DNA from: Arthrobacter sp. Soc17.1.1.1 | GTDB taxonomy: Bacteria > Actinomycetota > Actinomycetes > Actinomycetales > Micrococcaceae | Assembly: GCF_036867195.1 (NCBI RefSeq) | Contig: NZ_JBAJII010000001.1 | Span: 2,728,001-2,792,000 of the forward strand | Direction: 5' to 3' | Length of the DNA: 64,000 nucleotides | Shown here: positions 53,475-62,197 of the stretch, piece by piece | Numbering within the stretch: the first letter of the stretch is position 1 | Layout of the letters: every line of letters starts with the position of its first letter | The notes under the pieces: model-generated | Told to the model about the DNA's origin: nothing | Databases searched by the model: none | What the model saw: only the letters and a program-made list of their open reading frames with translations | Made by a program: the position numbers and the translations under genes

Positions 53475-54477
53475 GACCAGCCCCCTGCCCACCGCCGTCG
53501 TGCAGTCCGGCCGGAAGCCGCTCACCGCACTGCCGGCCGGCGTGTGGCTCGCGGTGCTCGGCGCCGCCGCCGTCGTGCTCGTCGCGGCGTTCCTGCTCGT
53601 CGACGTCCAGGGCGACCTCGGCTACGTGCTGCCGCGGCGCCTGAACCGTGTCGGGGCGATGGTGCTCGTCGCCGTCGCCGTCGGGGTGTCCACCGTGCTG
53701 TTCCAGACCGTCACCGGCAACCGGATCCTGACGCCGTCCATCATGGGGCTGGACGCGCTCTACGTGCTCATCCAGACCGTCCTGGCGTTCGCCCTCGGTG
53801 CCTCGACGCTCCTCACCCTCGGGGCGCCGGTCCGCTTCGGGGTCGAGGTCACCCTCATGGTCGGCTTCTCCTGGCTGCTGTACCGGTGGCTGTTCACCGG
53901 CGGCGGGCGGAGCCTGCACCTGCTGCTGCTGGTCGGCATCGTGTTCGGCGTCTTCTTCCGCGGCGTCTCCTCGCTGCTCCAGCGCCTCATGGACCCGAGC
54001 GAGTACATCATCCTGCAGGACCTGTTCTTCGCGAGCTTCAACCGGGTGGATCCGACGCTGCTGCTGATCTCCGCCGTCACCGTCGCCGCACTGTGCGTGC
54101 CGGCCTGGCGGCTGCGCCACCGCCTCGACGTCCTGGCCCTCGGGCGCGACACCGCGATCGGGCTCGGCGTGGACCACCGGCGCACCGTGACGCTGGTCCT
54201 CGTGATCTGCTCGGTGCTCGTCGCCGTCTCCACGGCCCTCGTGGGACCCGCGACGTTCTTCGGCCTGCTCGTCTCGGCCCTCGCCTACCAGCTGTGCGCC
54301 TCCTTCCGGCATGCCGTCGTGCTGCCCGTCGCCGTCCTGCTCGGCGTGATCGCCCTCGTGGGCGGCCAGCTCGTCCTCGAGCAGGTCTTCGCGTTCGACA
54401 CCGCCCTCAGCATCGTCATCGAGTTCACCGGCGGCCTCGTCTTCCTCGCCCTCCTCCTGAAAGGCCGTATCCGGTGA
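53464..54477 (+). CDS. FecCD-type siderophore ABC permease, second subunit
   Basis: A 337-residue paralogue of the previous permease. After a polar N-terminus the first helix is VWLAVLGAAAVVLVAAFLLVD. RLNRVGAMVLVAVAVGVSTVLFQTVTGNRILTPSIMGLDALY corresponds to the conserved early region, and VGPATFFGLLVSALAYQLC to the ATPase-contact region, here more divergent than in the partner. The GTG start overlaps the first permease gene, and the stop overlaps the GTG of the ATPase gene (GTGA), so all three are coupled. Confidence 0.92.
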   Translation: MRARTSPLPTAVVQSGRKPLTALPAGVWLAVLGAAAVVLVAAFLLVDVQGDLGYVLPRRLNRVGAMVLVAVAVGVSTVLFQTVTGNRILTPSIMGLDALYVLIQTVLAFALGASTLLTLGAPVRFGVEVTLMVGFSWLLYRWLFTGGGRSLHLLLLVGIVFGVFFRGVSSLLQRLMDPSEYIILQDLFFASFNRVDPTLLLISAVTVAALCVPAWRLRHRLDVLALGRDTAIGLGVDHRRTVTLVLVICSVLVAVSTALVGPATFFGLLVSALAYQLCASFRHAVVLPVAVLLGVIALVGGQLVLEQVFAFDTALSIVIEFTGGLVFLALLLKGRIR

Positions 54478-55229
54478 TCACCGTCAGCCACGCCACCAAG
54501 CGCTACGGGACCGCCACCGTGGTGGACGACGTCAGCTGCACCATCCCGGGCGGTGTCACCTCGATCATCGGCCCCAACGGCGCCGGCAAGTCCACCCTGC
54601 TGTCCATGATGAGCAGGCTCCTCCCGCTCGATGCCGGCCGCGTGGAGGTGGACGGACTGGACGTCAGCACGACTCCGGGTCGGGACCTCGCCCGCACCCT
54701 GTCGATCCTCCGGCAGGAGAACCAGCTCACGGTCCGGCTGTCCGTGCGCGACCTCGTCGGGTTCGGCCGGTTCCCCCACTCCAACGGCCGTCCCACGGCG
54801 GCGGACCGGGAGCACATCGAGCGCGCCCTCGACTACCTCGACCTGACCGACCTGGCGGACCGGTTCGTCGACGAGCTCTCCGGCGGGCAGCGCCAGCGCG
54901 CGTTCATCGCCATGGTCCTCGCACAGGACACCGACCACATCCTGCTCGACGAGCCGCTCAACAACCTGGACATGAAGCACTCGGTGGACATGATGCGCCT
55001 GCTCCGCCGCCTCGCCGACGACCTCGGGAAGACCGTGGTGCTCGTGATCCACGACATCAACTTCGCGTCCTGCTACTCGGACACGATCCTCGCGATGCGC
55101 GACGGCGCCCTGATCCACCAGGGCACCCCGGAGGAGATCATGACCCCGGAGGTGCTCCACCGCGTGTACGACGTCGAGATCCAGGTGGAGCAGATCCGCG
55201 GCAACAGGATCGGCGTGTACTTCGCCTAG
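54474..55229 (+). CDS. siderophore ABC transporter ATP-binding protein
   Basis: A 251-residue FepC/YclP-like ATPase. Walker A is IIGPNGAGKSTLL (about residues 32-44), the signature is DELSGGQRQRAFIAMVLAQ, Walker B is HILLDEPLNNLDMKHSVDMM (with Asn-Asn instead of the usual Thr-Ser) and the switch His is LVIHDINFAS. The end VEIQVEQIRGNRIGVYFA is typical of the FatE/YclP group. It begins with a GTG overlapping the permease stop and completes the four-gene iron operon. Its stop codon TAG is part of the -10 of the next gene. Confidence 0.94.
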   Translation: MITVSHATKRYGTATVVDDVSCTIPGGVTSIIGPNGAGKSTLLSMMSRLLPLDAGRVEVDGLDVSTTPGRDLARTLSILRQENQLTVRLSVRDLVGFGRFPHSNGRPTAADREHIERALDYLDLTDLADRFVDELSGGQRQRAFIAMVLAQDTDHILLDEPLNNLDMKHSVDMMRLLRRLADDLGKTVVLVIHDINFASCYSDTILAMRDGALIHQGTPEEIMTPEVLHRVYDVEIQVEQIRGNRIGVYFA

Positions 55230-55232
55230 GCT
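55227..55232 (+). promoter_or_regulatory. -10 element of the methyltransferase gene (leaderless)
   Basis: TAGGCT starts with the stop codon of the iron ATPase gene and ends six bases before the ATG at 55239, as expected for a leaderless transcript independent of the iron operon. Confidence 0.5.
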
Positions 55233-55238
55233 GGCTGC

Positions 55239-56453
55239 ATGGCTTCGGAGAACATCGCGGACATCCTGACCCCCGAGGGCTGGGAGCTGCTGAACTCGCT
55301 CGGGCCCTACACCGAGGCCGACAGCCTGCGGCTCACCGGACAGCTGCGGAAGGCCGGCCACTCCCCCGAAGCCGTCGCCGCGGCCCTCACGCAGTCACGG
55401 CTGCGGGCGAAGGCGTCGGCGAAGTTCGGGCCGTTCGCCGAGCACATGGTCTTCACGGCGGCCGGCCTCGAGCAGGCCACGCGCCTGACCGTCGCCGCGC
55501 GCCACGCGCAGCGCTTCGTCGACGCCGGGCTCGTGAGGATCGCCGATCTCGGCTGCGGGCTCGGTGCGGACAGCATGGCCCTGGCCACCCTCGACCGCGA
55601 GGTCACCGCCGTCGAGCTCGACGAGACCACCGCCGCGGCCGCGACCATGAACCTGCTGCCCTTCCCGAACGCGCGCGTCGTCAACGCCGACGCCGCCACC
55701 GTGGACACCGCGGCGTACGACGGCGTGTGGCTCGACCCGGCGCGCAGGACCACGACGACGTCGGGAACCTCCCGCCTGTTCGACCCCGAGGCGTTCTCGC
55801 CACCGCTGTCCTTCGTCCAGGACCTCGCCGACGGCGGGAAGCCCGTGGGCGTGAAGATGGGCCCGGGCATGCCCCACGCATCGATCCCGGCCACGTGCGA
55901 GGCCCAGTGGGTCTCCGTGGACGGCGACGTCACGGAGGTGGCGCTCTGGTTCAACGCGCTGCGGCGCGAGGGCGTCCGCCGCGCCGCGCTCGTCATCGGC
56001 CCGCGGGGTGCCGCGGAGATGGTGTCGGCGGCGGAGTTCGGAGAGGGCCCGACGGCGGCCGTCGGCGCACCGGGCGGCTACCTCTACGAACCCGACGGCG
56101 CCGTGATCCGCGCCGAGCTGGTGGCGGACCTCGCCGCGCAGCTCGGCGGGCACCTGCTGGACCCGATGATCGCGTACATCTGCGCGCCGTCGCACACGGA
56201 CACCCCGTTCGCCCGCGCCTACAGGGTGCTCGAGGTGCGCCCCTACAACGTGAAGGCGCTGAAGATGTGGGTGCGCCGGGAGGGCATCGGTGTCCTCGAC
56301 ATCAAGAAGCGCGGACTGTCGGTGACCCCCGAGGAGGTGCGGCGGCAGCTGCTGACCGGATCGGGCAAGGGCCGGAAGAAGGCCACGCTCGTGCTGACGC
56401 GCATCGGCGACGAACGGGTGGCGGTCGTCGTCGAGCCCGTGGCCGCCTCCTAG
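55239..56453 (+). CDS. class I SAM-dependent methyltransferase with THUMP-like C-terminal domain
   Basis: A 404-residue methyltransferase. Motif I is RIADLGCGLGADSMALA (about residues 103-119), followed by VTAVELDE, the acidic ribose-binding loop, and motif IV VWLDPARR, an Asp-Pro-Ala-x motif seen in rRNA/tRNA base methyltransferases. The C-terminal part (RAYRVLEVRPYNVKALKMWVRREGIGVLDIKKRGLSVTPEEVRRQLL) is the THUMP-like domain typical of this actinobacterial family. An RNA substrate is likely but unproved. The start ATG 55239 has a TAGGCT -10 six bases upstream. It is downstream of the iron operon but probably transcribed on its own. Confidence 0.85.
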   Translation: MASENIADILTPEGWELLNSLGPYTEADSLRLTGQLRKAGHSPEAVAAALTQSRLRAKASAKFGPFAEHMVFTAAGLEQATRLTVAARHAQRFVDAGLVRIADLGCGLGADSMALATLDREVTAVELDETTAAAATMNLLPFPNARVVNADAATVDTAAYDGVWLDPARRTTTTSGTSRLFDPEAFSPPLSFVQDLADGGKPVGVKMGPGMPHASIPATCEAQWVSVDGDVTEVALWFNALRREGVRRAALVIGPRGAAEMVSAAEFGEGPTAAVGAPGGYLYEPDGAVIRAELVADLAAQLGGHLLDPMIAYICAPSHTDTPFARAYRVLEVRPYNVKALKMWVRREGIGVLDIKKRGLSVTPEEVRRQLLTGSGKGRKKATLVLTRIGDERVAVVVEPVAAS

Positions 56454-56567
56454 CCCACCTGCCCTCCTGGCCCACCTGCCCCGGGCGGGCCACACTTCGC
56501 CGTCCGCTGCAACCTCACGCACACCGCGCCGTCCGGCCCCGTGCGTTCCTAGACTCGACGGAGGACC

Positions 56568-56636
56568 CAGGACCCTGGCGATCAGGACCCTGGCGATCAG
56601 GACCCTGGCGATCAGGACCCCTGGCGATCAGGACCC
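56568..56636. repeat. 15-bp tandem repeats upstream of the HAD gene
   Basis: Four copies of caggaccctggcgat (three perfect; the fourth with one extra C) followed by an eight-base partial copy. The array ends 16 bases before the ATG of the HAD gene, so it lies in the promoter or leader of that gene. Confidence 0.9.
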
Positions 56637-56652
56637 ACGGAAGGCGGACAGG

Positions 56653-57375
56653 ATGGCGGACGACACCACGAAGGCAGCAGGCGGACGGCGCGGAGTGCTG
56701 TTCGACGTCGACGGCACGCTCGTCGACTCGAACTACCAGCACACCCTCGCCTGGTGGCAGGCATTCCGGCGGTTCGGCCATGACGTCCCGGCGGCGGAGA
56801 TCCACCGGGCCATCGGCATGGGCGGGGACAAGCTCGTGGCGCACCTCCTCGGCGACGATCGCGACCCCGACCAGGACGCCGAGCTCGACGCGACACACGG
56901 CGCGGTCTTCTCCACCTTCTGGCCGGGACTGCGGGCCTTCGAGGGTGCGGGCGACCTCGTCCGCCGCTGCGCGGACAGCGGCCTGGTCGTGGTGCTCGCC
57001 TCCTCCGCCTCGCAGCAGGAACTCGGTGTCATGCGCGGCATCATCGACGCCGACGCGTCCATCAGCGCAGCCACGAGCTCGTCCGACGCCGAGAACAGCA
57101 AGCCCTCCCCGGACATCCTCCAGGCCGCGCTGGACGCCGGCGGACTGGAGGCGGCACACGCCGTGTTCGTCGGCGACTCGGTGTGGGACGTCATCGCGGC
57201 CAAGGAGCTGGGGATCCCCACGGTCGGCCTCGCCTCGGGCGGCACGAGCGAGGCCGAGCTGTGGGACGCCGGTGCGGTCCAGGTGTACAAGGACATCCGG
57301 GCGCTGCTGGACGCGTTCGACGACGGCCCCCTGCACGCTCTCGCGGAACCGTCCTCCTCGGCCGCCAACCCCTGA
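56653..57375 (+). CDS. HAD superfamily hydrolase (phosphatase)
   Basis: A 240-residue haloacid-dehalogenase-type phosphatase of the beta-phosphoglucomutase/phosphoglycolate phosphatase subgroup. Motif I is VLFDVDGTLVDSN (residues about 16-28, nucleophile first Asp), motif II is the Ser in LASSASQQEL, motif III is the Lys in SKPSPDILQAAL, and motif IV is FVGDSVWDVIAAKELGIP. A helical cap follows motif I. The substrate is unknown. The ATG at 56653 lies behind a 15-base tandem-repeat array, and GGAAGG lies upstream. The last residues (EPSSSAANP) fall in a duplicated 29-base segment. Confidence 0.9.
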   Translation: MADDTTKAAGGRRGVLFDVDGTLVDSNYQHTLAWWQAFRRFGHDVPAAEIHRAIGMGGDKLVAHLLGDDRDPDQDAELDATHGAVFSTFWPGLRAFEGAGDLVRRCADSGLVVVLASSASQQELGVMRGIIDADASISAATSSSDAENSKPSPDILQAALDAGGLEAAHAVFVGDSVWDVIAAKELGIPTVGLASGGTSEAELWDAGAVQVYKDIRALLDAFDDGPLHALAEPSSSAANP

Positions 57376-57418
57376 GGATCCCTGCAGAGCCGTCCTCCTC
57401 GGCCGCCAAGCCCTGAGG
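57349..57418. repeat. 29-bp duplication over the stop codon of the HAD gene
   Basis: Bases 57349-57377 and 57390-57418 are copies of each other with a single difference. The first copy contains the stop codon of the HAD gene; the second repeats the last eight codons and the stop, so it is a non-coding echo of the gene end. Confidence 0.9.
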
Positions 57419-57553
57419 GTCGCTGTGGCGCCCTCCGCGCCCGGCGGCCTCCGCCCCTGAGCGGCCCGCCGGCCCCCTGGGCCCGTCGGCCTCCGCTCTC
57501 CGACTCCCGCCCGATCGGGCCCCCGGGCTATCCCCCTGGACGCCCGCGGGCCC

Positions 57554-57559
57554 TACGCT
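57554..57559 (+). promoter_or_regulatory. -10 element of the histidine kinase gene (leaderless)
   Basis: TACGCT ends six bases before the ATG at 57566; no ribosome-binding site is present. Confidence 0.45.
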
Positions 57560-57565
57560 GGGCAC

Positions 57566-59320
57566 ATGGTGACCCCTGGTGGGATCCGATCACCCCTGCC
57601 CCGCTCCCTGGGCCGGGCGCTCGTGCTGCTCGCGATCGCGGCCCTGGCCCTCGGGGCCCTCCAGCTGGCCCTCGTCCTACCGGTGGCCGGCGAGGCCTGG
57701 CCGGTGCACCTCCTGTTCGTCCTGGTGTTCTGGGTGTACGTCGCGGCCGGCCTCATGGCCTGGTGGAGACGGCCGGGCAACCGGCTGGGCTCCCTCATCG
57801 TGCTCGGCGGACTCGCACTGTTCGCCGGGAGCCTCGCGAACACGCCGATGCCCGTGCTCACCGCCGTCGGCACGGTCACGGCGACGGTGGTGCTCGCCGT
57901 GGCCTTCCACCTCCTGCACGCGTTCCCCTCCGGCCGCCTCCGCAGCCGTGCCTCGCGTGTGACGGTCGCCGCCGGGTACGTGGTGGCCGTCGTCCTCCAG
58001 TCGCCGCTGTACCTCTTCGATCCCGCGGCACCCGCGCCCCTGTCCGTGGCCGACCGGCCCGACCTGCTGATGCTCGGGGTGACCGTCCAGCGGGTCTGCG
58101 GGATCGCCGTTGCCCTCGCCACGGCCGTGATCCTCGCGCGTCGCCTCGTCCGGTCCGACCCCGCACACCGGCGGGTGCTCGGTCCGCTGTTCGCCTACGG
58201 GATGGTCGCAGTGGTCCTCATCCCGATGAGCGCCACCCTGTTCGAGGCCGTCCTCGGGATGCCAGCCGTCGTGCGGGTCGGGGTGCAGGCGGTGCTCCTC
58301 GGCGGCATCCCGATCGCCTTCACCCTCGGTGTGCTGCGTGGCGGGTTCGCGCGCACGAGCGACCTCGAGGAGCTCGGGGCCTGGCTCGGCGCCTCCGGCG
58401 GTGCCCGGCCCGCCCTCGCCGCGGTGCTCCGCCGTGCCCTCGGCGACGATTCGCTCGAGGTGGCGTTCTGGATGCCGGACACCGGCGCCTGGGCCGATTC
58501 CGGCGGTGCGCCCGTGCAACTGCCGCCCTCCGGGGGCGAACGGGCCAGTGTCGAGGTGGAGTCCGGCGGCCGCACGGTCGGTGCGATCGTGTACGACGCC
58601 TCCCTCATCGCCGACGCCGAGCTCGTGCGCACGGCCGGCCGGGTGGTCGCCATCGCGATGGAACGCGAACGGCTGACCGCCGAACTGCTGGCGAGCCAGG
58701 GCGCCCTGCGCACCTCACGGGCCCGGCTGGTCGCCGCCGCCGACCGCGAGCGTCGGCGCATCGCGCAGAACCTGCACGACGGACTCCAGGTCCAGCTGGT
58801 GCTCCTCGCGCTCGAGGCCCAGCAGGTGGCCAACGCCTCCACCTCGGCCGCGATCCGCGACCGGGCGACGTCGCTCCGGAAGGGCATCGACGAGGCCGCG
58901 GCGGACCTGCGACGCCTGGGCCACGACGTCATGCCCTCGACGCTGATGGAACAGGGACTCTCCGCCGCCACCGAGGACCTCGTGGACCGCATCCCGGTAC
59001 CCACCCGCCTGCACCTCGGCATCAGCGACGGCGTCCTGCCCGGGGCCATCGAGAGCACGGCCTACTTCGTGGTCGCGGAAGGACTCGCGAACGCCCTCAA
59101 GCATTCCAGGGCCGGTGCGTTCACCGTGCGGATCGAACGCAGGGGGGACAGGCTGCTGGTCGAGGTGCACGACGACGGCGTGGGCGGGGCCTCCTTCGGC
59201 GCTGGACACGGACTGCGCGGACTGGCGGACCGCGTCGAGGTGGTCAACGGGCGCCTCGAGATGCAGAGCGCCGTGGGACGTGGGACGCGGCTGAGCGCGG
59301 AGCTGCCATGCGTGTTGTGA
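57566..59320 (+). CDS. NarL-type two-component sensor histidine kinase
   Basis: A 584-residue membrane sensor kinase. Six to seven hydrophobic helices in residues 15-255 are followed by a divergent GAF-like or linker domain (about 265-385). A short coiled coil leads to the HisKA_3 dimerisation domain, with His404 in RERRRIAQNLHDGLQVQLVLLAL. The HATPase domain has the N box VVAEGLANALKHSRAG and G boxes VHDDGVGG and GHGLRGLADRV. The signal is unknown. The 3' end overlaps the response-regulator start by 13 bases, a tight pairing. The ATG at 57566 has a leaderless-type -10. Confidence 0.93.
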   Translation: MVTPGGIRSPLPRSLGRALVLLAIAALALGALQLALVLPVAGEAWPVHLLFVLVFWVYVAAGLMAWWRRPGNRLGSLIVLGGLALFAGSLANTPMPVLTAVGTVTATVVLAVAFHLLHAFPSGRLRSRASRVTVAAGYVVAVVLQSPLYLFDPAAPAPLSVADRPDLLMLGVTVQRVCGIAVALATAVILARRLVRSDPAHRRVLGPLFAYGMVAVVLIPMSATLFEAVLGMPAVVRVGVQAVLLGGIPIAFTLGVLRGGFARTSDLEELGAWLGASGGARPALAAVLRRALGDDSLEVAFWMPDTGAWADSGGAPVQLPPSGGERASVEVESGGRTVGAIVYDASLIADAELVRTAGRVVAIAMERERLTAELLASQGALRTSRARLVAAADRERRRIAQNLHDGLQVQLVLLALEAQQVANASTSAAIRDRATSLRKGIDEAAADLRRLGHDVMPSTLMEQGLSAATEDLVDRIPVPTRLHLGISDGVLPGAIESTAYFVVAEGLANALKHSRAGAFTVRIERRGDRLLVEVHDDGVGGASFGAGHGLRGLADRVEVVNGRLEMQSAVGRGTRLSAELPCVL

Positions 59321-59955
59321 TCGGCGAGGACGAGGCACTGCTGCGGCAGGGGCTGACGCTCGTGCTCGAGCAGGGCGGCTTCCAGGTGGTCGCGGCCGTA
59401 CCCGATGCCGTGCAGCTCCTCGACGCCGTCGCCCTGCACGGGCCCGACCTCGTGGTGACCGACATCCGGATGCCCCCGACCCGCACCGACGAGGGCCTGG
59501 TCGCCGCCCTGCGCATCCGGTCGGAACACCCGGACACGGCGATCGTGGTGCTCTCGCAGTACGTGCAGCGGCGCTACGCCGTCGAGCTGCTCACCGACCG
59601 TCCGGCCAGGGTGGGGTACCTGCTGAAGCAACGGATCGCCGACGTCGATGCCTTCCGCGCGGACCTCCGGCGCGTCGCAGGCGGCGGCACGGCCCTCGAC
59701 CCCGAGGTCGTCGACGTCCTGCTCAGACGGGCGCGACTCTCCCGGGATGCGATGGCACGGCTGACACCGCGCCAGCAGGAGGTGCTCGCGCTGATGGCGG
59801 AGGGGCGCAGCAACGCGTGGATCGCGTCCCGGCTCGTGGTGACCGAGAAGGCCGTGGTGCAGCACTCCTCGCGCATCTACGAGGCACTGGGCCTGCCGGT
59901 CGCGGTGGACGACCACCGCCGGGTCCTGGCCGTGATCCGGTACCTGGCGCAGTGA
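59308..59955 (+). CDS. NarL/FixJ-family response regulator
   Basis: A 215-residue response regulator. The receiver domain has the acidic pair Glu7-Asp8 (IGEDEA), the phosphorylated Asp52 (LVVTDIRMPP), and the conserved Lys in VGYLLKQRI. The C-terminal LuxR-type helix-turn-helix is LTPRQQEVLALMAEGRSNAWIASRLVVTEKAVVQHSSRIYEALG. The gene is translationally coupled to the kinase upstream. Its target genes are not evident; the beta-lactamase-fold lipoprotein gene downstream is one candidate because it follows on the same strand after about 100 bases. Confidence 0.94.
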   Translation: MRVVIGEDEALLRQGLTLVLEQGGFQVVAAVPDAVQLLDAVALHGPDLVVTDIRMPPTRTDEGLVAALRIRSEHPDTAIVVLSQYVQRRYAVELLTDRPARVGYLLKQRIADVDAFRADLRRVAGGGTALDPEVVDVLLRRARLSRDAMARLTPRQQEVLALMAEGRSNAWIASRLVVTEKAVVQHSSRIYEALGLPVAVDDHRRVLAVIRYLAQ

Positions 59956-60061
59956 CCGCGAGGGGCGCTGCGGGCCCGAAGACGCGACCCAGGTCCATGG
60001 CCGTGCAGCGGTGCCCCGCACTAGCCTGAGGTCCCCAGGCAGCCGCGGTCAGGAGTCCCCC

Positions 60062-61708
60062 ATGCGTCATCGTCCCCCGAGGGGCACCGCCGTCGAGGCC
60101 GTGCTCGTGACCGTCCTGGCCGGAGTCCTGGCCGGCTGCACCCTTCCTCCGGCCGACGGCACCGGTCCGGCCGCCTCCGGTGCCCCCGCCGGGCAGAGGC
60201 CGGTCGCCACCGGCGCCGCCCCCAACCAGGACGTGATCGCGCTGCCGGAGGGCGGCGTGGACCGCGCGCTCGAGGACCTGCCGGGGATCGTGCGGTCCGT
60301 GCTGGAACGGACCGGCGTCCCCGGTGCCGCTGTCGCCGTCGTGCACGGCGGCGAGACGGTCTTCGCCGAGGGCTACGGCGTGCGGAAGCTCGGGGAGGAC
60401 GAGGCGGTGGACACCGACACCGTCTTCCAGATCGCGTCGCTGTCCAAGCCCGTCGGAGCGACGGTGGTCGCACGGCAGGTGTCCCAGGGCGTCGTCGACT
60501 GGACCACGCCCGTCGCCGACCTGCTCCCCGGGTTCGCGCTCGCGGACCCCTGGGTCTCCACGCATGCCACCATCGGTGATTTCTACGCGCACCGCACGGG
60601 CCTGCCGATGGCGGCCGGCGATTCGCTCGAGGACATCGGGTACGACCGCGGCTACATCATCGACCACCTCCGGTACCAGCCGCTCGACCCCTTCCGTGCG
60701 AGCTACGGCTATGCGAACTTCGGCGTCACGGTCGGCGCAGAAGCCGTCGCGGCCGCGGCGGGGACGGACTGGGAGACCCTGTCCGAGGAGCAGCTCTACG
60801 CGCCCCTCGGGATGGATCTCACGAGTTCGAGGCACGACGACTTCCTCGCGCGGGAGAACAGGGCGGCCCTGCACACCAGGGTCGCGGACAGGAGGTTCGA
60901 GCCGCTGTACGAGCGTGACGCGGATGCGCAGTCCCCCGCGGGCGGCGTCTCCTCGACGGTCGGGGACCTGTCGGAGTGGATGAAGCTGGTCCTCGCCTCC
61001 GGCACCTACGCGGGCGGGGAACTCGTGGCCGAGGATGCCCTGCTGCCCGCCATCAGCGCGCAGAACACCTCCTTCCATCCGACGGCAGCGGACCAGCGCG
61101 CCGGGCACTACGGCTTCGGATTCGGGGTCGGCGTGCAGCCGGGCGGCCGGGTGGACCTCAGCCACTCGGGGGCCTTCTCCCTCGGTGCTGCGACCACCGT
61201 GCAGATGGTCCCGTCCGCCGATCTCGGCGTCGTGGTGCTGACCAACGCGGGCCCGGTCGGCGCTCCCGAGGCCGTGGCCGCCGCGTTCCTCGACGAGGTG
61301 CAGTTCGGCTACGGAGTCCGCGACTGGGTGGAGGCGTACGGCGACGCGACGGCCGGCTACTACGCGCCGGCCGGCGACCTGCCGGGCGAGACGCCGCCGG
61401 CCGATCCCGCACCGGCGCAGCCGCTGTCGGCCTACGCCGGCGAGTACGCCAACGGGTACTACGGGACCGCGACGGTGCGGGAGGAGGACGGATCCCTCGT
61501 CCTGGCCGTGGGACCCGGCGGTGGGACCGTGTACGCGCTCGAGCACTGGGACGGCGACACGTTCGCCTTCACGCCACGCGGCGAGAACGCGCCGCAGGGC
61601 TCGCTGTCCTCGGTCGTCTTCACCGGCGGTGCCGAGGCCACCTCGATGACGGTCGATTTCTTCCGGACGAGGACCGGGGACCTCGGGACGTGGCGGCGGG
61701 CCGACTGA
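60062..61708 (+). CDS. beta-lactamase-fold (class C-like) lipoprotein with C-terminal DUF3471-type domain
   Basis: A 548-residue serine hydrolase of the Beta-lactamase/PBP family. The signal peptide ends with the lipobox LAGC, Cys26. The catalytic Ser126-x-x-Lys129 is in IASLSKP, the second motif Tyr-x-Asn is in ASYGYANFGV, and the third-motif equivalent is in DLSHSGAFSLG (His-Ser-Gly). A C-terminal beta domain (about residues 445-545, YAGEYANGYYGTATVREEDGSLVL) resembles DUF3471. Most such proteins are peptidases or esterases of the envelope, not antibiotic-resistance enzymes. AGGAG precedes the ATG at 60062. Confidence 0.88.
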   Translation: MRHRPPRGTAVEAVLVTVLAGVLAGCTLPPADGTGPAASGAPAGQRPVATGAAPNQDVIALPEGGVDRALEDLPGIVRSVLERTGVPGAAVAVVHGGETVFAEGYGVRKLGEDEAVDTDTVFQIASLSKPVGATVVARQVSQGVVDWTTPVADLLPGFALADPWVSTHATIGDFYAHRTGLPMAAGDSLEDIGYDRGYIIDHLRYQPLDPFRASYGYANFGVTVGAEAVAAAAGTDWETLSEEQLYAPLGMDLTSSRHDDFLARENRAALHTRVADRRFEPLYERDADAQSPAGGVSSTVGDLSEWMKLVLASGTYAGGELVAEDALLPAISAQNTSFHPTAADQRAGHYGFGFGVGVQPGGRVDLSHSGAFSLGAATTVQMVPSADLGVVVLTNAGPVGAPEAVAAAFLDEVQFGYGVRDWVEAYGDATAGYYAPAGDLPGETPPADPAPAQPLSAYAGEYANGYYGTATVREEDGSLVLAVGPGGGTVYALEHWDGDTFAFTPRGENAPQGSLSSVVFTGGAEATSMTVDFFRTRTGDLGTWRRAD

Positions 61709-61745
61709 CCGAGGCGCCTCGCCGCCTCCTGGGCGGTGCGCCCGC

Positions 61746-62045
61746 CTAGTCCTGGTCCTCGCTGTTGAGGAGCCGCCGTCGGGCGCTGAGGAGTTCCAGC
61801 TCCGGCCGCGCGGCGACGTACCGCTCCACGCGGTCCAGCACGTCCACGACATGCTGGACGTCACCGCCGACCACACCGGCCCCGACGACCGCCCGGCGGT
61901 GCAGATCCTGGTGCCCCACCTCGGCGACCGACAGCTCGAACTTCCGCCGGAGATCCGATACGAGGGGGCGCACCACCGACCGCTTGCCCTTCAGTGAGTG
62001 CACGTCGCCGAGCAGGACGTCGAACTCGATGAACCCGATCCACAT
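61746..62045 (-). CDS. DUF503 family protein
   Basis: A 99-residue DUF503 protein (YlxP type). MWIGFIEFDVLLGDVHSLKGKRSVVRPLVSDLRRKFELSVAEVGHQDLHRRAVVGAGVV is the conserved part. In other bacteria the family is often encoded beside rbfA or infB, suggesting a ribosome-related role, but here no translation gene is adjacent. GGCAGGACGG precedes the ATG. It is convergent with the lipoprotein gene. The function is unknown. Confidence 0.88.
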   Translation of the reverse strand: MWIGFIEFDVLLGDVHSLKGKRSVVRPLVSDLRRKFELSVAEVGHQDLHRRAVVGAGVVGGDVQHVVDVLDRVERYVAARPELELLSARRRLLNSEDQD

Positions 62046-62143
62046 GGCCGTCCTGCCTGTCGTGTCGTGCCTGTCGTGCTGGTATTGCTGGTGCCGGTAG
62101 GGCCCGCTCCGACGAGCCTACGTCGAGTGACGTGCGTCAGGGG

Positions 62144-62197
62144 AGGTGTGCCAGGAAAGGTGTGCCAGTGCGAGCGCGTCAGGGCGAGCGCGTCAGG
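62144..62197. repeat. short tandem repeats across the 3' end of the LacI-family gene
   Basis: Two copies of aggtgtgccag (62144-62168 region) are followed by two perfect 14-base copies of gcgagcgcgtcagg at 62170-62183 and 62184-62197. The last copy contains the stop codon of the LacI-family gene (62193-62195 on the minus strand). Confidence 0.8.

Noticed and set aside
56568..56636. CRISPR array
   Set aside because: The 15-base units are directly adjacent without spacers, and no cas genes are present. The same applies to the other tandem repeats of the window.
60062..61708. Antibiotic-resistance beta-lactamase
   Set aside because: Although the Ser-x-x-Lys and Tyr-x-Asn motifs are present, the HSG third motif, the lipoprotein anchor and the extra C-terminal domain fit the broad esterase/peptidase group better than class C resistance enzymes.
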